64,000 bases of DNA from Pricia antarctica (GTDB lineage: Bacteria; Bacteroidota; Bacteroidia; Flavobacteriales; Flavobacteriaceae). Positions 1 through 8,985 of the stretch are shown piece by piece. The notes under the pieces were generated by a model that made no database searches, was not told the origin of the DNA, and was given only the letters and a program-made list of their open reading frames with translations. Each line of letters begins with the position of its first letter. Positions within the stretch are counted from its first letter, which is position 1. The stretch spans positions 434,001 to 498,000 of the forward strand of contig NZ_FNAO01000001.1 in the NCBI RefSeq assembly GCF_900101815.1, read 5' to 3'. The translations under genes were made by a program, and so were the position numbers.

Positions 1-918
1 TGTTTTACCATTCTTTTCTACAATGATGGCATGTCCCGGATCCAATTCCTTGACTTCTTCGTAGGGCACATTGAACACGGTCTGTATCGCCGGTCGTTCG
101 GATGCGATGGCGACCACTTCGTCATCTTGGTAATAGTAGACCGGACGTATACCTGCAGGATCTCGCAATACAAAAGCATCGCCATGGCCCAGAAGTCCGG
201 CCATAGCATAGCCTCCGTCAAAGTTTTTGGCCGCCCTTCTCAAAATTTTGTGCACTTTGAGCCTTTCTGCAATAAGCGGGGAGGCTTCCTGTTTGGTATA
301 CCCTTCTTTTTTTATCTGTTTATAGAGCTTGGCAACAGCATCATCCAAAAAATGACCTATTTTTTCCATCACGGTGACCGTATCTGCCATTTCCTTGGGA
401 TGTTGCCCTAATTGGATCAGGTTATCGAACAACTCGTTCACATTGGTCATGTTGAAGTTTCCGGCAATGATAAGGTTCCGGTGCATCCAGTTGTTTTGGC
501 GTAGGAACGGATGTACGTTTTCGATACTATTTTTTCCAAAAGTACCATAGCGCACGTGCCCTAATAACACTTCCCCGATATATGGGATATGCTTTTTTTG
601 CATGGCGACGTCGTCAACATATTCCGGATGCTCCTTTAGTGTAGTATTGATGCGGTCGTTGATCTGGTCGAAAATATCCTGAATGGGCTGTTGTGCCACG
701 GAACGTACCCGGCTCATATAACGCTCACCGGCCTCCATATCCAATTTGATGCTAGCAAAACCCGCACCGTCCTGACCCCGGTTATGCTGCTTTTCCATCA
801 TCAGGTACATTTTGTTTACCCCATAAAAGGCTGTACCGTACTTTTTCTTATAGTATTCCAAGGGTTTCAATAACCGAATCAAAGAAATACCACATTCATG
901 TTTGATAGCGTCACTCAT
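1..918 (-). CDS. purF: Amidophosphoribosyltransferase-like protein (PurF family), 3' end outside window
   Basis: The frame is open from an ATG at 918 to the window edge, giving 306 codons of the N-terminal half. PurF transfers glutamine amide nitrogen to PRPP in the first step of purine synthesis. The Ntn-hydrolase nucleophile is C9 in HECGIS, so a short propeptide would be removed. HNRGQDGAG, GNFNMTN and RDPAGIRP are the glutaminase motifs of the family. The PRPP-binding domain should lie beyond the window. Many Bacteroidota carry a second, longer PurF paralogue beside a PfkB kinase, and this copy fits that context; whether it is the main biosynthetic enzyme or the paralogue cannot be settled from half a protein. 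A terminator separates it from the upstream kinase gene. Confidence 0.85.
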   Translation of the reverse strand, partial: MSDAIKHECGISLIRLLKPLEYYKKKYGTAFYGVNKMYLMMEKQHNRGQDGAGFASIKLDMEAGERYMSRVRSVAQQPIQDIFDQINDRINTTLKEHPEYVDDVAMQKKHIPYIGEVLLGHVRYGTFGKNSIENVHPFLRQNNWMHRNLIIAGNFNMTNVNELFDNLIQLGQHPKEMADTVTVMEKIGHFLDDAVAKLYKQIKKEGYTKQEASPLIAERLKVHKILRRAAKNFDGGYAMAGLLGHGDAFVLRDPAGIRPVYYYQDDEVVAIASERPAIQTVFNVPYEEVKELDPGHAIIVEKNGKT

Positions 919-993
919 TTTGCGTTGCGGGTTAAAAAAGGTTACGGGCTATAAAGTCATTTATTGGTTGCAATCTATATGCCAACTTGCATT

Positions 994-1016
994 AAAAAAG
1001 CCCCAAATGTTGGGGC
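994..1016 (-). terminator. Rho-independent terminator after the PfkB gene
   Basis: On the minus strand a perfect 7-bp stem (GCCCCAA/TTGGGGC) with a 3-nt loop is followed by CTTTTTT. It lies 12 bases past the stop of the kinase at 1028-1954 and before the purF-like gene, so the two co-oriented genes are probably separate transcripts. Confidence 0.8.
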
Positions 1017-1027
1017 AGATTTTATAC

Positions 1028-1954
1028 CTATTTTAATTCTATGTCGAATTGGGTCAAGGTCTTGAACTGGTGTAAGCGTTGGTTGACTTCTTCCCTTTTC
1101 AGGTCTTGCATCCGTCTTGTACCAAAACGTTCCACACAGAACGAGGCCAGGTTGGAGCCGTGAATGACAGCATTTTTCAGATTGGCGAACGAAATAGTAT
1201 CGGTAGCTGCCAAATAGCCCGAAAATCCACCGGCAAAAGTATCACCGGCGCCTGTTGGGTCAAACACTTCTTCTAAAGGCAAAGCAGGGGCAAAGAACAC
1301 CTTTTCGTTATGGAACAATAAAGCCCCATGTTCTCCCTTTTTAATAACCACATACTTGGGTCCCATTTTTTGTATTTCCTCTGCGGCCTTGACCAGTGAA
1401 TATTCATCGGTAAGTTGCCGGGCCTCTGCATCGTTTATCGTGATTACATCAATATGCTTTATGACCTGCTCTAGTTCTTCGAGGGCATTATCCATCCAAA
1501 AATTCATGGTATCAAGTACGATGAGCTTGGGGGTAGCTTTCATTTGTTCGATGACACTCATTTGAGTATTCGGGTGAAGATTGCCCAACATGACGATATC
1601 GGCATCCTTAAAATTATCGGGGACAACGGGGTTGAAATCCGCTAAGGTATTCAGCTCAGTGGCCAAGGTATCCCTAGAATTTAAATCGTTGTGGTATTTA
1701 CCTTTCCAATAAAAAGTTTTACCACCCTTGACAATTTCTACTCCCGACAGGTCGATATTTTTGTTTCTGAGAAGATCTAAATATTCTTCGGGCAGGTCGT
1801 CGCCAACAATGGAGACAATGGCCGAGTCGACTTCGAACTGTGAAGCGGCCAGCCCGATAAAAGTAGCGGCACCGCCAAGTATTTTATCCGTTTTACCGAA
1901 AGGAGTCTCTATTTCGTCAAAGGCAACAGTGCCTACGATCAGAAGTTTGCCCAT
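1028..1954 (-). CDS. PfkB-family carbohydrate/nucleoside kinase
   Basis: This 308-residue ribokinase-fold kinase would use ATP to phosphorylate a sugar or nucleoside hydroxyl in the cytoplasm. The N-terminal glycine-rich segment (KILGGAA) and the signature DPTGAGDTFAGG are present, with the catalytic base at D238. I chose the ATG at 1954 (MGKLLIVG) because the family begins at this beta strand; the upstream extension to 1999 has no family character. The purF-like neighbour makes a nucleoside substrate possible, but substrate cannot be read from sequence. A clear terminator follows. Confidence 0.85.
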   Translation of the reverse strand: MGKLLIVGTVAFDEIETPFGKTDKILGGAATFIGLAASQFEVDSAIVSIVGDDLPEEYLDLLRNKNIDLSGVEIVKGGKTFYWKGKYHNDLNSRDTLATELNTLADFNPVVPDNFKDADIVMLGNLHPNTQMSVIEQMKATPKLIVLDTMNFWMDNALEELEQVIKHIDVITINDAEARQLTDEYSLVKAAEEIQKMGPKYVVIKKGEHGALLFHNEKVFFAPALPLEEVFDPTGAGDTFAGGFSGYLAATDTISFANLKNAVIHGSNLASFCVERFGTRRMQDLKREEVNQRLHQFKTLTQFDIELK

Positions 1955-2139
1955 GTAGTATTGTGTTGAATTGGAAATGTGTACGTATCTAATTGCCACT
2001 ATTTCCGAACTTGTGCAAAGGTAAGGTTTTGGAGTACCAACAAAAATAAAATCCGCGGTCTATTTTTAATGGAAACGCCCCGGCCTTTGCATCCGGTTTT
2101 CCGGGTACAAAGTCGGGACGTATTCTTAAATGGAGAAAA

Positions 2140-4023
2140 TCAAGCCTCTACTACCTGAGTATATTTATCTTTAACATGGGCCTCTATCCACTTCAGGCAA
2201 TCCGAAAAGGTGTTAAAGATATGTTCTTCGGGAATCAAATCAGGAATAACATCGACCCGTTCCATCATATACCGCGGTTGTTTGAGCACATCGACCAACA
2301 GCACGTTGATTTCGGATTTTTTCAGGTCGATAAGCACGTCTTCCAATGTGTATAGTCCCGATTGATCCATGTATGGCATACGGTCCATTCGAATGATGAC
2401 CGTCGACGCGGTTCTCGGAATCTGGTCGGCAAGCTGTTGGAAATCACTGGTAGACCCGAAAAATAATGGTCCTTTTAGATGTTTAATAAAGACTTCCTCT
2501 TTTAGGCTTTGTGGGAAACCCGCTTCGTCGGCCCAGCCCTGTTCTTTTTCAAGCGTTTTCACATCGGAGTGCTGTGCGGTAATGTCACCCATCTTTTTCA
2601 TGAACATCAATGACGCGATTACCAGACCTACCCCTACCGCATAGACTAGATTCCACACAGAGGACAGTACCAATACGACCAACATAATCACTACCTCGGA
2701 ACTAAATTTTATGGGACCCAGGCTCATGTCTTTGGGCAGACTGGGTATGGCTTTTAATCCCTTATAATCCATTACCCCAATACCTACGGTAACCAAAATA
2801 CCCGCAAGCACGGCAGCGGGAATTTGCGATGCCACCGGTCCCAAGGCCAATAAAATGACCAATAGTAGCACTCCGGCAATCATACCCGACAACTTGCTCT
2901 TACCGCCCGCATTGATGTTCACCACTGTTCTAATCGTTGCCCCGGCACCGGGTATTCCCCCGAAAACTGCGGCAATACTGTTGCCGATACCCTGCCCGAC
3001 AAGCTCTTTATTGGGTTGGTGCTTTGTCTTGGTCATGTTATCGGCCACTACCGAGGTCAATAGTGAATCGATGGCCCCTAAAAGTGCCAAGGTCAACGCA
3101 GTAAACACGTAGGGCGTAACCGCTCCCAGCTCGAATTCCGTAAATATCCCCAGATTGGGTATCGGAAATCCGCTAGGTATTTGCTCGATGGGGCGGTAAT
3201 TCAATCCAAAACCGTAGGCGACCCCAGAAACTACCACTAAGGCCACTAGTGCGCTAGGTATCGTCGTAGTGATCCGTTTAAAACCATAAATGATGATAAT
3301 CGTGGATAACGCCAACATCAACTCCAGCCAATTAATATTGCCTAATGCCCTAGGCATTACTTTTAAAGAACCAATAACCCCTGAAGCTTCTTTCTTGGCG
3401 AGGGTTCTGGCTTCCTTTTGCATATCTTCTTCGGTGATATTCCCAGCCCTTTCGATAGTCTGCTCGAAATCTTCGAGCACCAAGATTCCTTCTCCGGCCT
3501 CATCCTTTAGAATATTGTCGAGAATAATCTCTTCGGCCATGGGCTTATACTGGCTCACGAGTTCGGCATCTTCTTTCGGATAATAACCCAACGAAGGCAA
3601 TATCTGGGTCACCAAGATAATAACCCCAATAGCAGTCATAAAGCCGGATACTACAGGGTAGGGAATATACCGGATGTATTTGCCGATACCGATCAGACCA
3701 AGTCCAATCTGCATAAGGCCGGCCAACAGAAAAACAATAAGTATGGCAGGCAATGCCTTTTCCAGACTTCCATCATTGGCTGCGACGATTCCGGCTATAA
3801 CGACCATGCTTACTGCCGTCATCGGCGCGGTTGGCCCGGAAATCTGAGTGTTGGTGCCTCCAAAAAGGGCAGCAAAAAAGCTGATAAAAATAGCTCCGTA
3901 AAGTCCGGCGCTGGGGCCCATGCCTGAACTAACGCCGAAAGCAAGGGCCAAGGGGAGAGCGACGATACCAGCGGTAATTCCGCCAAAAAGGTCACCCTTA
4001 AGGTTTGCGAATAAATTTTTCAT
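2140..4023 (-). CDS. SulP-family anion transporter with STAS domain
   Basis: A 627-residue inner-membrane transporter. The N-terminal part carries the SulP signatures (GLYGAIF, QISGPTAPM) in a series of hydrophobic spans, and a STAS domain occupies about residues 505-615 with the typical MDQSG segment. It lies 70 bases downstream of a beta-carbonic anhydrase on the same strand, an arrangement that in this family points to bicarbonate (BicA-like) rather than sulfate uptake; this is inference from context. Unusual: residues about 148-230 form a charged, Glu/Lys-rich hydrophilic insertion between two membrane spans, larger than the short loops usual in the family. Confidence 0.88.
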   Translation of the reverse strand: MKNLFANLKGDLFGGITAGIVALPLALAFGVSSGMGPSAGLYGAIFISFFAALFGGTNTQISGPTAPMTAVSMVVIAGIVAANDGSLEKALPAILIVFLLAGLMQIGLGLIGIGKYIRYIPYPVVSGFMTAIGVIILVTQILPSLGYYPKEDAELVSQYKPMAEEIILDNILKDEAGEGILVLEDFEQTIERAGNITEEDMQKEARTLAKKEASGVIGSLKVMPRALGNINWLELMLALSTIIIIYGFKRITTTIPSALVALVVVSGVAYGFGLNYRPIEQIPSGFPIPNLGIFTEFELGAVTPYVFTALTLALLGAIDSLLTSVVADNMTKTKHQPNKELVGQGIGNSIAAVFGGIPGAGATIRTVVNINAGGKSKLSGMIAGVLLLVILLALGPVASQIPAAVLAGILVTVGIGVMDYKGLKAIPSLPKDMSLGPIKFSSEVVIMLVVLVLSSVWNLVYAVGVGLVIASLMFMKKMGDITAQHSDVKTLEKEQGWADEAGFPQSLKEEVFIKHLKGPLFFGSTSDFQQLADQIPRTASTVIIRMDRMPYMDQSGLYTLEDVLIDLKKSEINVLLVDVLKQPRYMMERVDVIPDLIPEEHIFNTFSDCLKWIEAHVKDKYTQVVEA

Positions 4024-4093
4024 GTGTTGACTATTTCAAATTTTATATGGACTTTTAAACTAGTGCTGTGGTAAAGCTAAAATCGTTTTGAAA

Positions 4094-4720
4094 TCAATCT
4101 AAATGATAGATTTCCATGATATTACCGAGGATGCCCTCGAAATCGATATTTAGATCAATCAGTTTTCCAGTATGCACGTCAAATACCCAACCGTATACTT
4201 TTAGGCCTCGATCGCGATAAGCTTTTTGTACGGCCGCAGTCTTGATAAGGTTTACACATTGCTCTTGCACATTGAGTTCTACCAAACGATCATACTTCTT
4301 ATCTTCGTCTTCGATGTCGTTCAACTCATTTCTGTGGATGCGATACACATCGCGAATGTTGCGCAGCCAAGGATTAAGGATACCTAAATCTGCGGATTGC
4401 ATCGCCGCCTTTACCCCCCCGCAGGCATAGTGCCCGCAGACCACGACATGGTTCACCTTTAATTGGTTCACCGCATAGTTTATAACCGACATCACGTTCA
4501 GGTCGATGCTGATGACCATATTCGCGATATTTCGGTGAACGAACACCTCGCCAGGGCCCATGCCCATCAATTCTTCGGCGGTCACCCTACTGTCGGAACA
4601 CCCGATATACAGCAGTTCGGGATTTTGGCCCTTGCCCAACTCATCGAAGAATTCGCCATCTTCGGATAGTTTAGCTTTGATCCATTTTTCGTTGTTCTTG
4701 AAAACATTATCGAGATTCAT
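4094..4720 (-). CDS. can: Beta-class carbonic anhydrase
   Basis: A 208-residue zinc enzyme interconverting CO2 and bicarbonate in the cytoplasm. The zinc ligands C41, H97 and C100 are visible in GCSDSR and GHYACGG, with the D43/R45 dyad intact. Length and the conserved HRNIAN motif match the bacterial clade. There is no signal peptide. It is the first gene of a two-gene unit with the SulP transporter, so it probably supplies or uses the bicarbonate that the transporter moves. Confidence 0.93.
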   Translation of the reverse strand: MNLDNVFKNNEKWIKAKLSEDGEFFDELGKGQNPELLYIGCSDSRVTAEELMGMGPGEVFVHRNIANMVISIDLNVMSVINYAVNQLKVNHVVVCGHYACGGVKAAMQSADLGILNPWLRNIRDVYRIHRNELNDIEDEDKKYDRLVELNVQEQCVNLIKTAAVQKAYRDRGLKVYGWVFDVHTGKLIDLNIDFEGILGNIMEIYHLD

Positions 4721-4943
4721 ATACTATTTATTTAGATGAATAAGAGTAGACCATAGGCAATATCGGATAATTACCCTGATAAGGCTATCGATCTTTAAAA
4801 TTAGTGAAGTTGTGAGAAAAAGCGAAGCGATTCTGAGAGAGGTACCCTCGAAGGATCAAAACGGAATACATTGTTGCCTTACGTATATCTTGACACGAGT
4901 TGTTTTCGATTCCCGACGCCTATACGTTAAAGTACCACTGCTA

Positions 4944-5243
4944 TCAAATGATACGTTCCGGTGGCGGAAGTACGATTTCCGCCCTATGGTCGGAGTTTCT
5001 TAGAAGATAAGGATTGTAAAGAATAGATTCTTGCCATTGGGATAACAAGGAAAAATCGGATAGTCCGTTATTGACGACTTTTTTTTCGTCGAAACTTTTT
5101 TTTCCCTGTTCTTGGTGTTCCTCTTCATTAATATTACTGACCACAACAGGTTTATCGACGTCGATCAAAGTAATCACGCTTGGGGCAGCTATGGCAAAAA
5201 GCCAAAGACCGAGAAGAATAAAAAGCATGCGTGGTTTCGACAT
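4944..5243 (-). CDS. Small single-span membrane protein at the end of the Bat operon
   Basis: A 99-residue protein of unknown function. One hydrophobic segment lies at residues about 6-26 (MLFILLGLWLFAIAAP), followed by a polar tail rich in Glu, Lys and Asn. I used the ATG at 5243 (MSKPRML) because the hydrophobic segment then starts at the N-terminus. It begins 60 bases after batE in the same direction and is probably cotranscribed. No family recognised; its status as a real gene rests on frame, position and the plausible signal-anchor. Confidence 0.55.
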   Translation of the reverse strand: MSKPRMLFILLGLWLFAIAAPSVITLIDVDKPVVVSNINEEEHQEQGKKSFDEKKVVNNGLSDFSLLSQWQESILYNPYLLRNSDHRAEIVLPPPERII

Positions 5244-5303
5244 AGAATAATTCGGGTTTGCGTAAAAATAATGGAATCCGCTCCAAAGCACGTTAAGAAA
5301 ATA

Positions 5304-6062
5304 TTAAAAATCTTTCAAGACCTTGATGTCCTCGGAAGAAATCCATCCCGTAGTACCGTCAGCTATTCGTATTTTTTTCCAACCGTTAAGTGCGTCGAGT
5401 ATGATTACTTTGGTACCCGCGTGAAGGGCAAATGCCTCTTGGCTTTTTTTGTTGGGCTCTGATTTAACACTTGATTCCTGTGCGAAAACTATAGCAGGCC
5501 GATCGGCGTTGAAAGCATTGTATTCCAAGTAGGCGAAAACCAAGGATAGAATTGCGATAAAAAGGGAAACTATGCTCAAGACGAATGCCGAACGTTTTCG
5601 CGACGCATATCGGAAATAGTAAAACGCGATGTAGAGCAGTACAAAAAGAACGACAAAAACAACGGCAACATAGGCCCATTGATCAAAAGAGAGATAACCG
5701 AGAAGGCTATTGTAGATTTTTGCGAACCCGGTTTCCGGCATGGTTTCGATGGCATCGAGGGTCATATTACGCGCATAGGAAAGATTGTTCTTAATCTCGG
5801 AATCGTTAGGCTTCAATAAAAGGGCCTTTTCGTAATAGTAGATGCTGGGCGCAATCTGGTTCAATTTATAATACGCATTACCCAAATTATAGTAAAGCTC
5901 GGGGGAGTGCTTACCTTCTTCAAGGATTTCAAGATAACTGTCGACGGCTGCCTGGTACTCCCCACCATTGTATGACTCAGTCGCGCGATCGAATAGAGCC
6001 TTGTTTTGTGCGAAGGCCGCAATGCCGATTAGTAAGGTGACTATGAATAGAATTTTTTTCAT
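5304..6062 (-). CDS. batE: BatE: TPR and SH3 membrane protein
   Basis: 252 residues: a signal peptide ending near AFAQ, two to three TPR repeats (residues about 20-90, YYNLGNAYY), two transmembrane spans (about 128-185) and a C-terminal bacterial SH3-like domain (about 195-250, GWKKIRI and GTTGWIS). This architecture is that of BatE, the last protein of the Bat (Bacteroides aerotolerance) system. The TPR and SH3 parts probably lie on the periplasmic side and bind other Bat proteins or cell wall. It starts 35 bases after batD. Confidence 0.88.
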   Translation of the reverse strand: MKKILFIVTLLIGIAAFAQNKALFDRATESYNGGEYQAAVDSYLEILEEGKHSPELYYNLGNAYYKLNQIAPSIYYYEKALLLKPNDSEIKNNLSYARNMTLDAIETMPETGFAKIYNSLLGYLSFDQWAYVAVVFVVLFVLLYIAFYYFRYASRKRSAFVLSIVSLFIAILSLVFAYLEYNAFNADRPAIVFAQESSVKSEPNKKSQEAFALHAGTKVIILDALNGWKKIRIADGTTGWISSEDIKVLKDF

Positions 6063-6097
6063 TATTGTTTTTTGGATGTTTTATCTCATCCTGATTC

Positions 6098-7876
6098 CTA
6101 CAACTGTTTGTCCAACTGCGAGATTACCTCGCTAGCGCTGTCATAATCTTGCTGCATTTGCACTTGCGAGAACGGACTGTATCGCGCCATTTCACAATTT
6201 TTGAGCAAGGCGATAAAGCCGTCCTTGGTCGATTCGTCAACCTTTTTTTCGTCCAATAGAGATGCGATCTTTTCTTTGTTAAACTCCGAAGTCTCTATTT
6301 TGAGCTTGGCCTTTAAATAGTTGTGCAAGCCTTTTTCAAGAGCGATGTAAAACGGTTCTTTGTTGCCGAGTTCTTTACGGGCCTTCGAAAGATATTTCTT
6401 AGCTAGTTTATTGGCCCTTCGAATACGGTTACCGACAACATCGCCGGCAATCGCTTCCCGTTTTTTTCCAAAAATGATGGCAAAGGGTATCAGCAACAGG
6501 GGCAACAGCAACCACAAATAAAACTGGGTAGACCCGAAAAAATAGTTTGTACCGATAGCGGTCAGATGGGGCTTCAATTTTATAAAATTGAACTGGTTGC
6601 CGGTGACTACGGACTGCTTTCCGTTGGAATGTGATGCAGCCGATATATCGTTGGCACTCGTGGGACCTTCCTTAACATTGATAACAACTTCATCGGAAGT
6701 AAGCGTTTTGTAGTTTTCCGAAGTGGGGTCAAAATACGTGAATGAGATAGATGGCACAGGATACTTGCCTCTAAAGGAAGGCACAATCGTGTAATTGTTA
6801 CTTACCGTTCCCTGGGTGCCCGAGAGCGTGGTTCTGACGTTTTCCTCAAATTCGGGCTCGTATACCTCTAACGAGCTGGGCAAAATGGGTTTGGGAAGTT
6901 GAAAAAGTTTTAGATTGCCCTTACCACTCACCTGCACCTTGGCCTGTAGCGATTCGGAAGCGTTAAGAAGGGTCTTGCTGGTGGTTACCGAGAAATCGAA
7001 TTTACCAACGGCACCACTAAAATTGACCGGCTTGCCTTTTTCGGGCAATTCTTTTACGTCAATGGTACGGTTGCCTGCTGACACCGTTTTGACGGCCGGT
7101 GAGTAGATGCGCCCCCCGAAAAAATCGCGTTGGTTGGTCGGCACATCTACAGTGACTTCGAGGGAAAGGGGTTCGATTTCCAGTTTTCCCGATTTTTGTG
7201 GATAGAGCACTACCCTCTTTAAGATGACGTAGCGATAGGGCTTGCCATCATAGGTGCCGTTTTTTACGTCAGGTCTGGAGACGGGAATATCTTGGCTCCA
7301 AAAGTTATTGTACTTCGGATTGTCGAGAGGTTGATAGTTGGAGATACTTATTGACGGGCTGATATACATTTTGTAGACCACACTCACAGCTTCGTTAAGA
7401 TAGGGATCGGTCTTGGAGACCTCGGCTACGAGATGCAGACTTTCGTCGGCCACATCATCGGCCGTCATTTGATCGCTCGGCTTGTCAACTGCCGGAGTGA
7501 CCTCAATTTCCTTAGGGGTCGATTTATAGGTCTTACCGGCGATTTCTATGGTCGCCTGTTTGATGGTAAACTTGCCCTGTGATCGTGGAGCCAAGGTATA
7601 GGAATAGATTTTGGAATAGCTGCGCACCCCATTGACCCAAGATCTACTTATAGATTGCGAAGGCCCCATAAGCACGCGAAAACCGGTAAAATCAGGAGGA
7701 TTGAAGTTATCCCCATCCTTGTTCATGGCGAAGTCGACCCGCAGCCTTTCGTTCATTCCCAGCTTGTCTTTGCTGAGCCTCATATCGAAGGTAACGGCAT
7801 CATTGTCCTGCGCTTTTAGCACAATGGCTAAAAACAACAACGGAACCAGGGTGATATACCTCTTAAATAGTATCAT
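6098..7876 (-). CDS. batD: BatD family protein
   Basis: A 592-residue envelope protein with an N-terminal signal peptide ending near LKAQ, a long beta-rich periplasmic part made of Ig-like repeats (residues about 25-430), one transmembrane segment near 455-475 followed by KKR, and a cytoplasmic helical tail. This matches the oxygen-tolerance protein BatD. Its molecular role is not known; in Bacteroides the bat operon affects survival after oxygen exposure. It lies between batC and batE with gaps of 54 and 35 bases. Confidence 0.88.
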   Translation of the reverse strand: MILFKRYITLVPLLFLAIVLKAQDNDAVTFDMRLSKDKLGMNERLRVDFAMNKDGDNFNPPDFTGFRVLMGPSQSISRSWVNGVRSYSKIYSYTLAPRSQGKFTIKQATIEIAGKTYKSTPKEIEVTPAVDKPSDQMTADDVADESLHLVAEVSKTDPYLNEAVSVVYKMYISPSISISNYQPLDNPKYNNFWSQDIPVSRPDVKNGTYDGKPYRYVILKRVVLYPQKSGKLEIEPLSLEVTVDVPTNQRDFFGGRIYSPAVKTVSAGNRTIDVKELPEKGKPVNFSGAVGKFDFSVTTSKTLLNASESLQAKVQVSGKGNLKLFQLPKPILPSSLEVYEPEFEENVRTTLSGTQGTVSNNYTIVPSFRGKYPVPSISFTYFDPTSENYKTLTSDEVVINVKEGPTSANDISAASHSNGKQSVVTGNQFNFIKLKPHLTAIGTNYFFGSTQFYLWLLLPLLLIPFAIIFGKKREAIAGDVVGNRIRRANKLAKKYLSKARKELGNKEPFYIALEKGLHNYLKAKLKIETSEFNKEKIASLLDEKKVDESTKDGFIALLKNCEMARYSPFSQVQMQQDYDSASEVISQLDKQL

Positions 7877-7930
7877 GCTTTCGTTTACCGTTTACGGCAA
7901 TTATAATCATAGTTGTACTACAAATCCCTA

Positions 7931-8782
7931 TTACCAATCCTTTTCATTTTTGACTTTTGCGCCTTTGACTTTCTGGGCATCTATTTTTTCCTGAACTTTT
8001 TTCTCCTCGTTCTGCATGGCATCTAGAAGGTTCTGTACCTGTTGCTTGCTCAGCTGGTCGGGACGGCGCTGCTGGGGCTGATCCTGTTCCTGTTGGTCTC
8101 CTTGTTCAGGTTTTTTTTCCTGCTCTTTCTTTTCGTCGCCCTCGCCCTCTTTGTTTTCGTCTTTCTTTTCCTCGTTTTCGTCGCCCTTGTCCCCTTTATC
8201 CCCTTCGTCTTTTTTATCCTGTTCTTTGTTCTCGTCTTTGTTATCGCCCTCTTTTTTGTCCTCGTTTTTGTCTTTTTTGTCCTGATCGTCCTTTTTATCT
8301 TGGTTTTGGTCGTTCTTTTGCTGGTCTTTTTCGAGCATTTCTTTGGCGAGTGCCAAGTTGTAGCGGGTTTCTTCGTCTGTAGGGTCGTTGCGCAATGCTT
8401 CCTTATATGCCTCGACAGCCTTTTGATACTCTTTTCGCTTCATGAATACGTTGCCCATATTATGATAGGCGTCGTGCTTCTCTTCCTTATCGGTAGCAAG
8501 TTCCCCAGCCTCCTTAAAGCGTCCAAAGGCCTCACTATAGGTTTTATTATTATAGTACGCATTTCCTAAATTGTAAGGTGCAGCGGCGTTTTCACTGCTT
8601 TTGGCAATGGCGCGGCGATAATCCATCTCGGCGTCTACGAATTTATCTTCAGAAAGCTGTTTGTTGCCTTCCCACGTCAGGTCTTTGGATTGTACGAGGG
8701 CTTTTTGCTTCGCCTTTTCATCATCTTGGGCGAAAGCTAGGCATCCTATTAAAATAAAAAGATATGTTAGTTTTAGATTCAT
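7931..8782 (-). CDS. batC: BatC: TPR protein with Lys/Asp/Glu low-complexity tail
   Basis: 283 residues: a signal peptide (LIGCLAFAQ, possibly a lipoprotein with C14), three TPR units (residues about 33-148, with PYNLGNAYY and YHNMGNVF), then a very charged low-complexity stretch of Lys, Asp, Glu, Asn and Gln (about 151-245) and a short helical C-terminus. The protein probably scaffolds BatA/BatB in the envelope. The repetitive K/D/E coding is biased enough that the opposite strand stays open for over 170 codons; that opposite frame is an artefact. A 203-base gap separates it from batB. Confidence 0.85.
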   Translation of the reverse strand: MNLKLTYLFILIGCLAFAQDDEKAKQKALVQSKDLTWEGNKQLSEDKFVDAEMDYRRAIAKSSENAAAPYNLGNAYYNNKTYSEAFGRFKEAGELATDKEEKHDAYHNMGNVFMKRKEYQKAVEAYKEALRNDPTDEETRYNLALAKEMLEKDQQKNDQNQDKKDDQDKKDKNEDKKEGDNKDENKEQDKKDEGDKGDKGDENEEKKDENKEGEGDEKKEQEKKPEQGDQQEQDQPQQRRPDQLSKQQVQNLLDAMQNEEKKVQEKIDAQKVKGAKVKNEKDW

Positions 8783-8985
8783 AATTTTCTTTTAAAGGCC
8801 AAAGTTCTTGTTTTAACCTTCTCCATGTTTCGTTCAAGGTTTAATTCTACTTGTGGCAAATTCAAGGTCTACGTCTATTCAATTTTAAACTGTGAACAGC
8901 TGCGCGGCGGCGATTGAGCCATAAACTATTCGTGCACCACTTTAATTAAACATACTGCTAACCTCAACCGCAGCTGCCGACATCC

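Noticed and set aside
4812-5003. 63-codon plus-strand frame next to the small Bat-operon gene
   Set aside because: No recognisable composition or leader, and it overlaps the end of the better supported minus-strand gene.
8042-8569. Long plus-strand open frame rich in Leu, Val and Phe, opposite batC
   Set aside because: It is the reverse complement of the Lys/Asp/Glu low-complexity part of BatC; the bias of that repeat keeps the opposite strand open.
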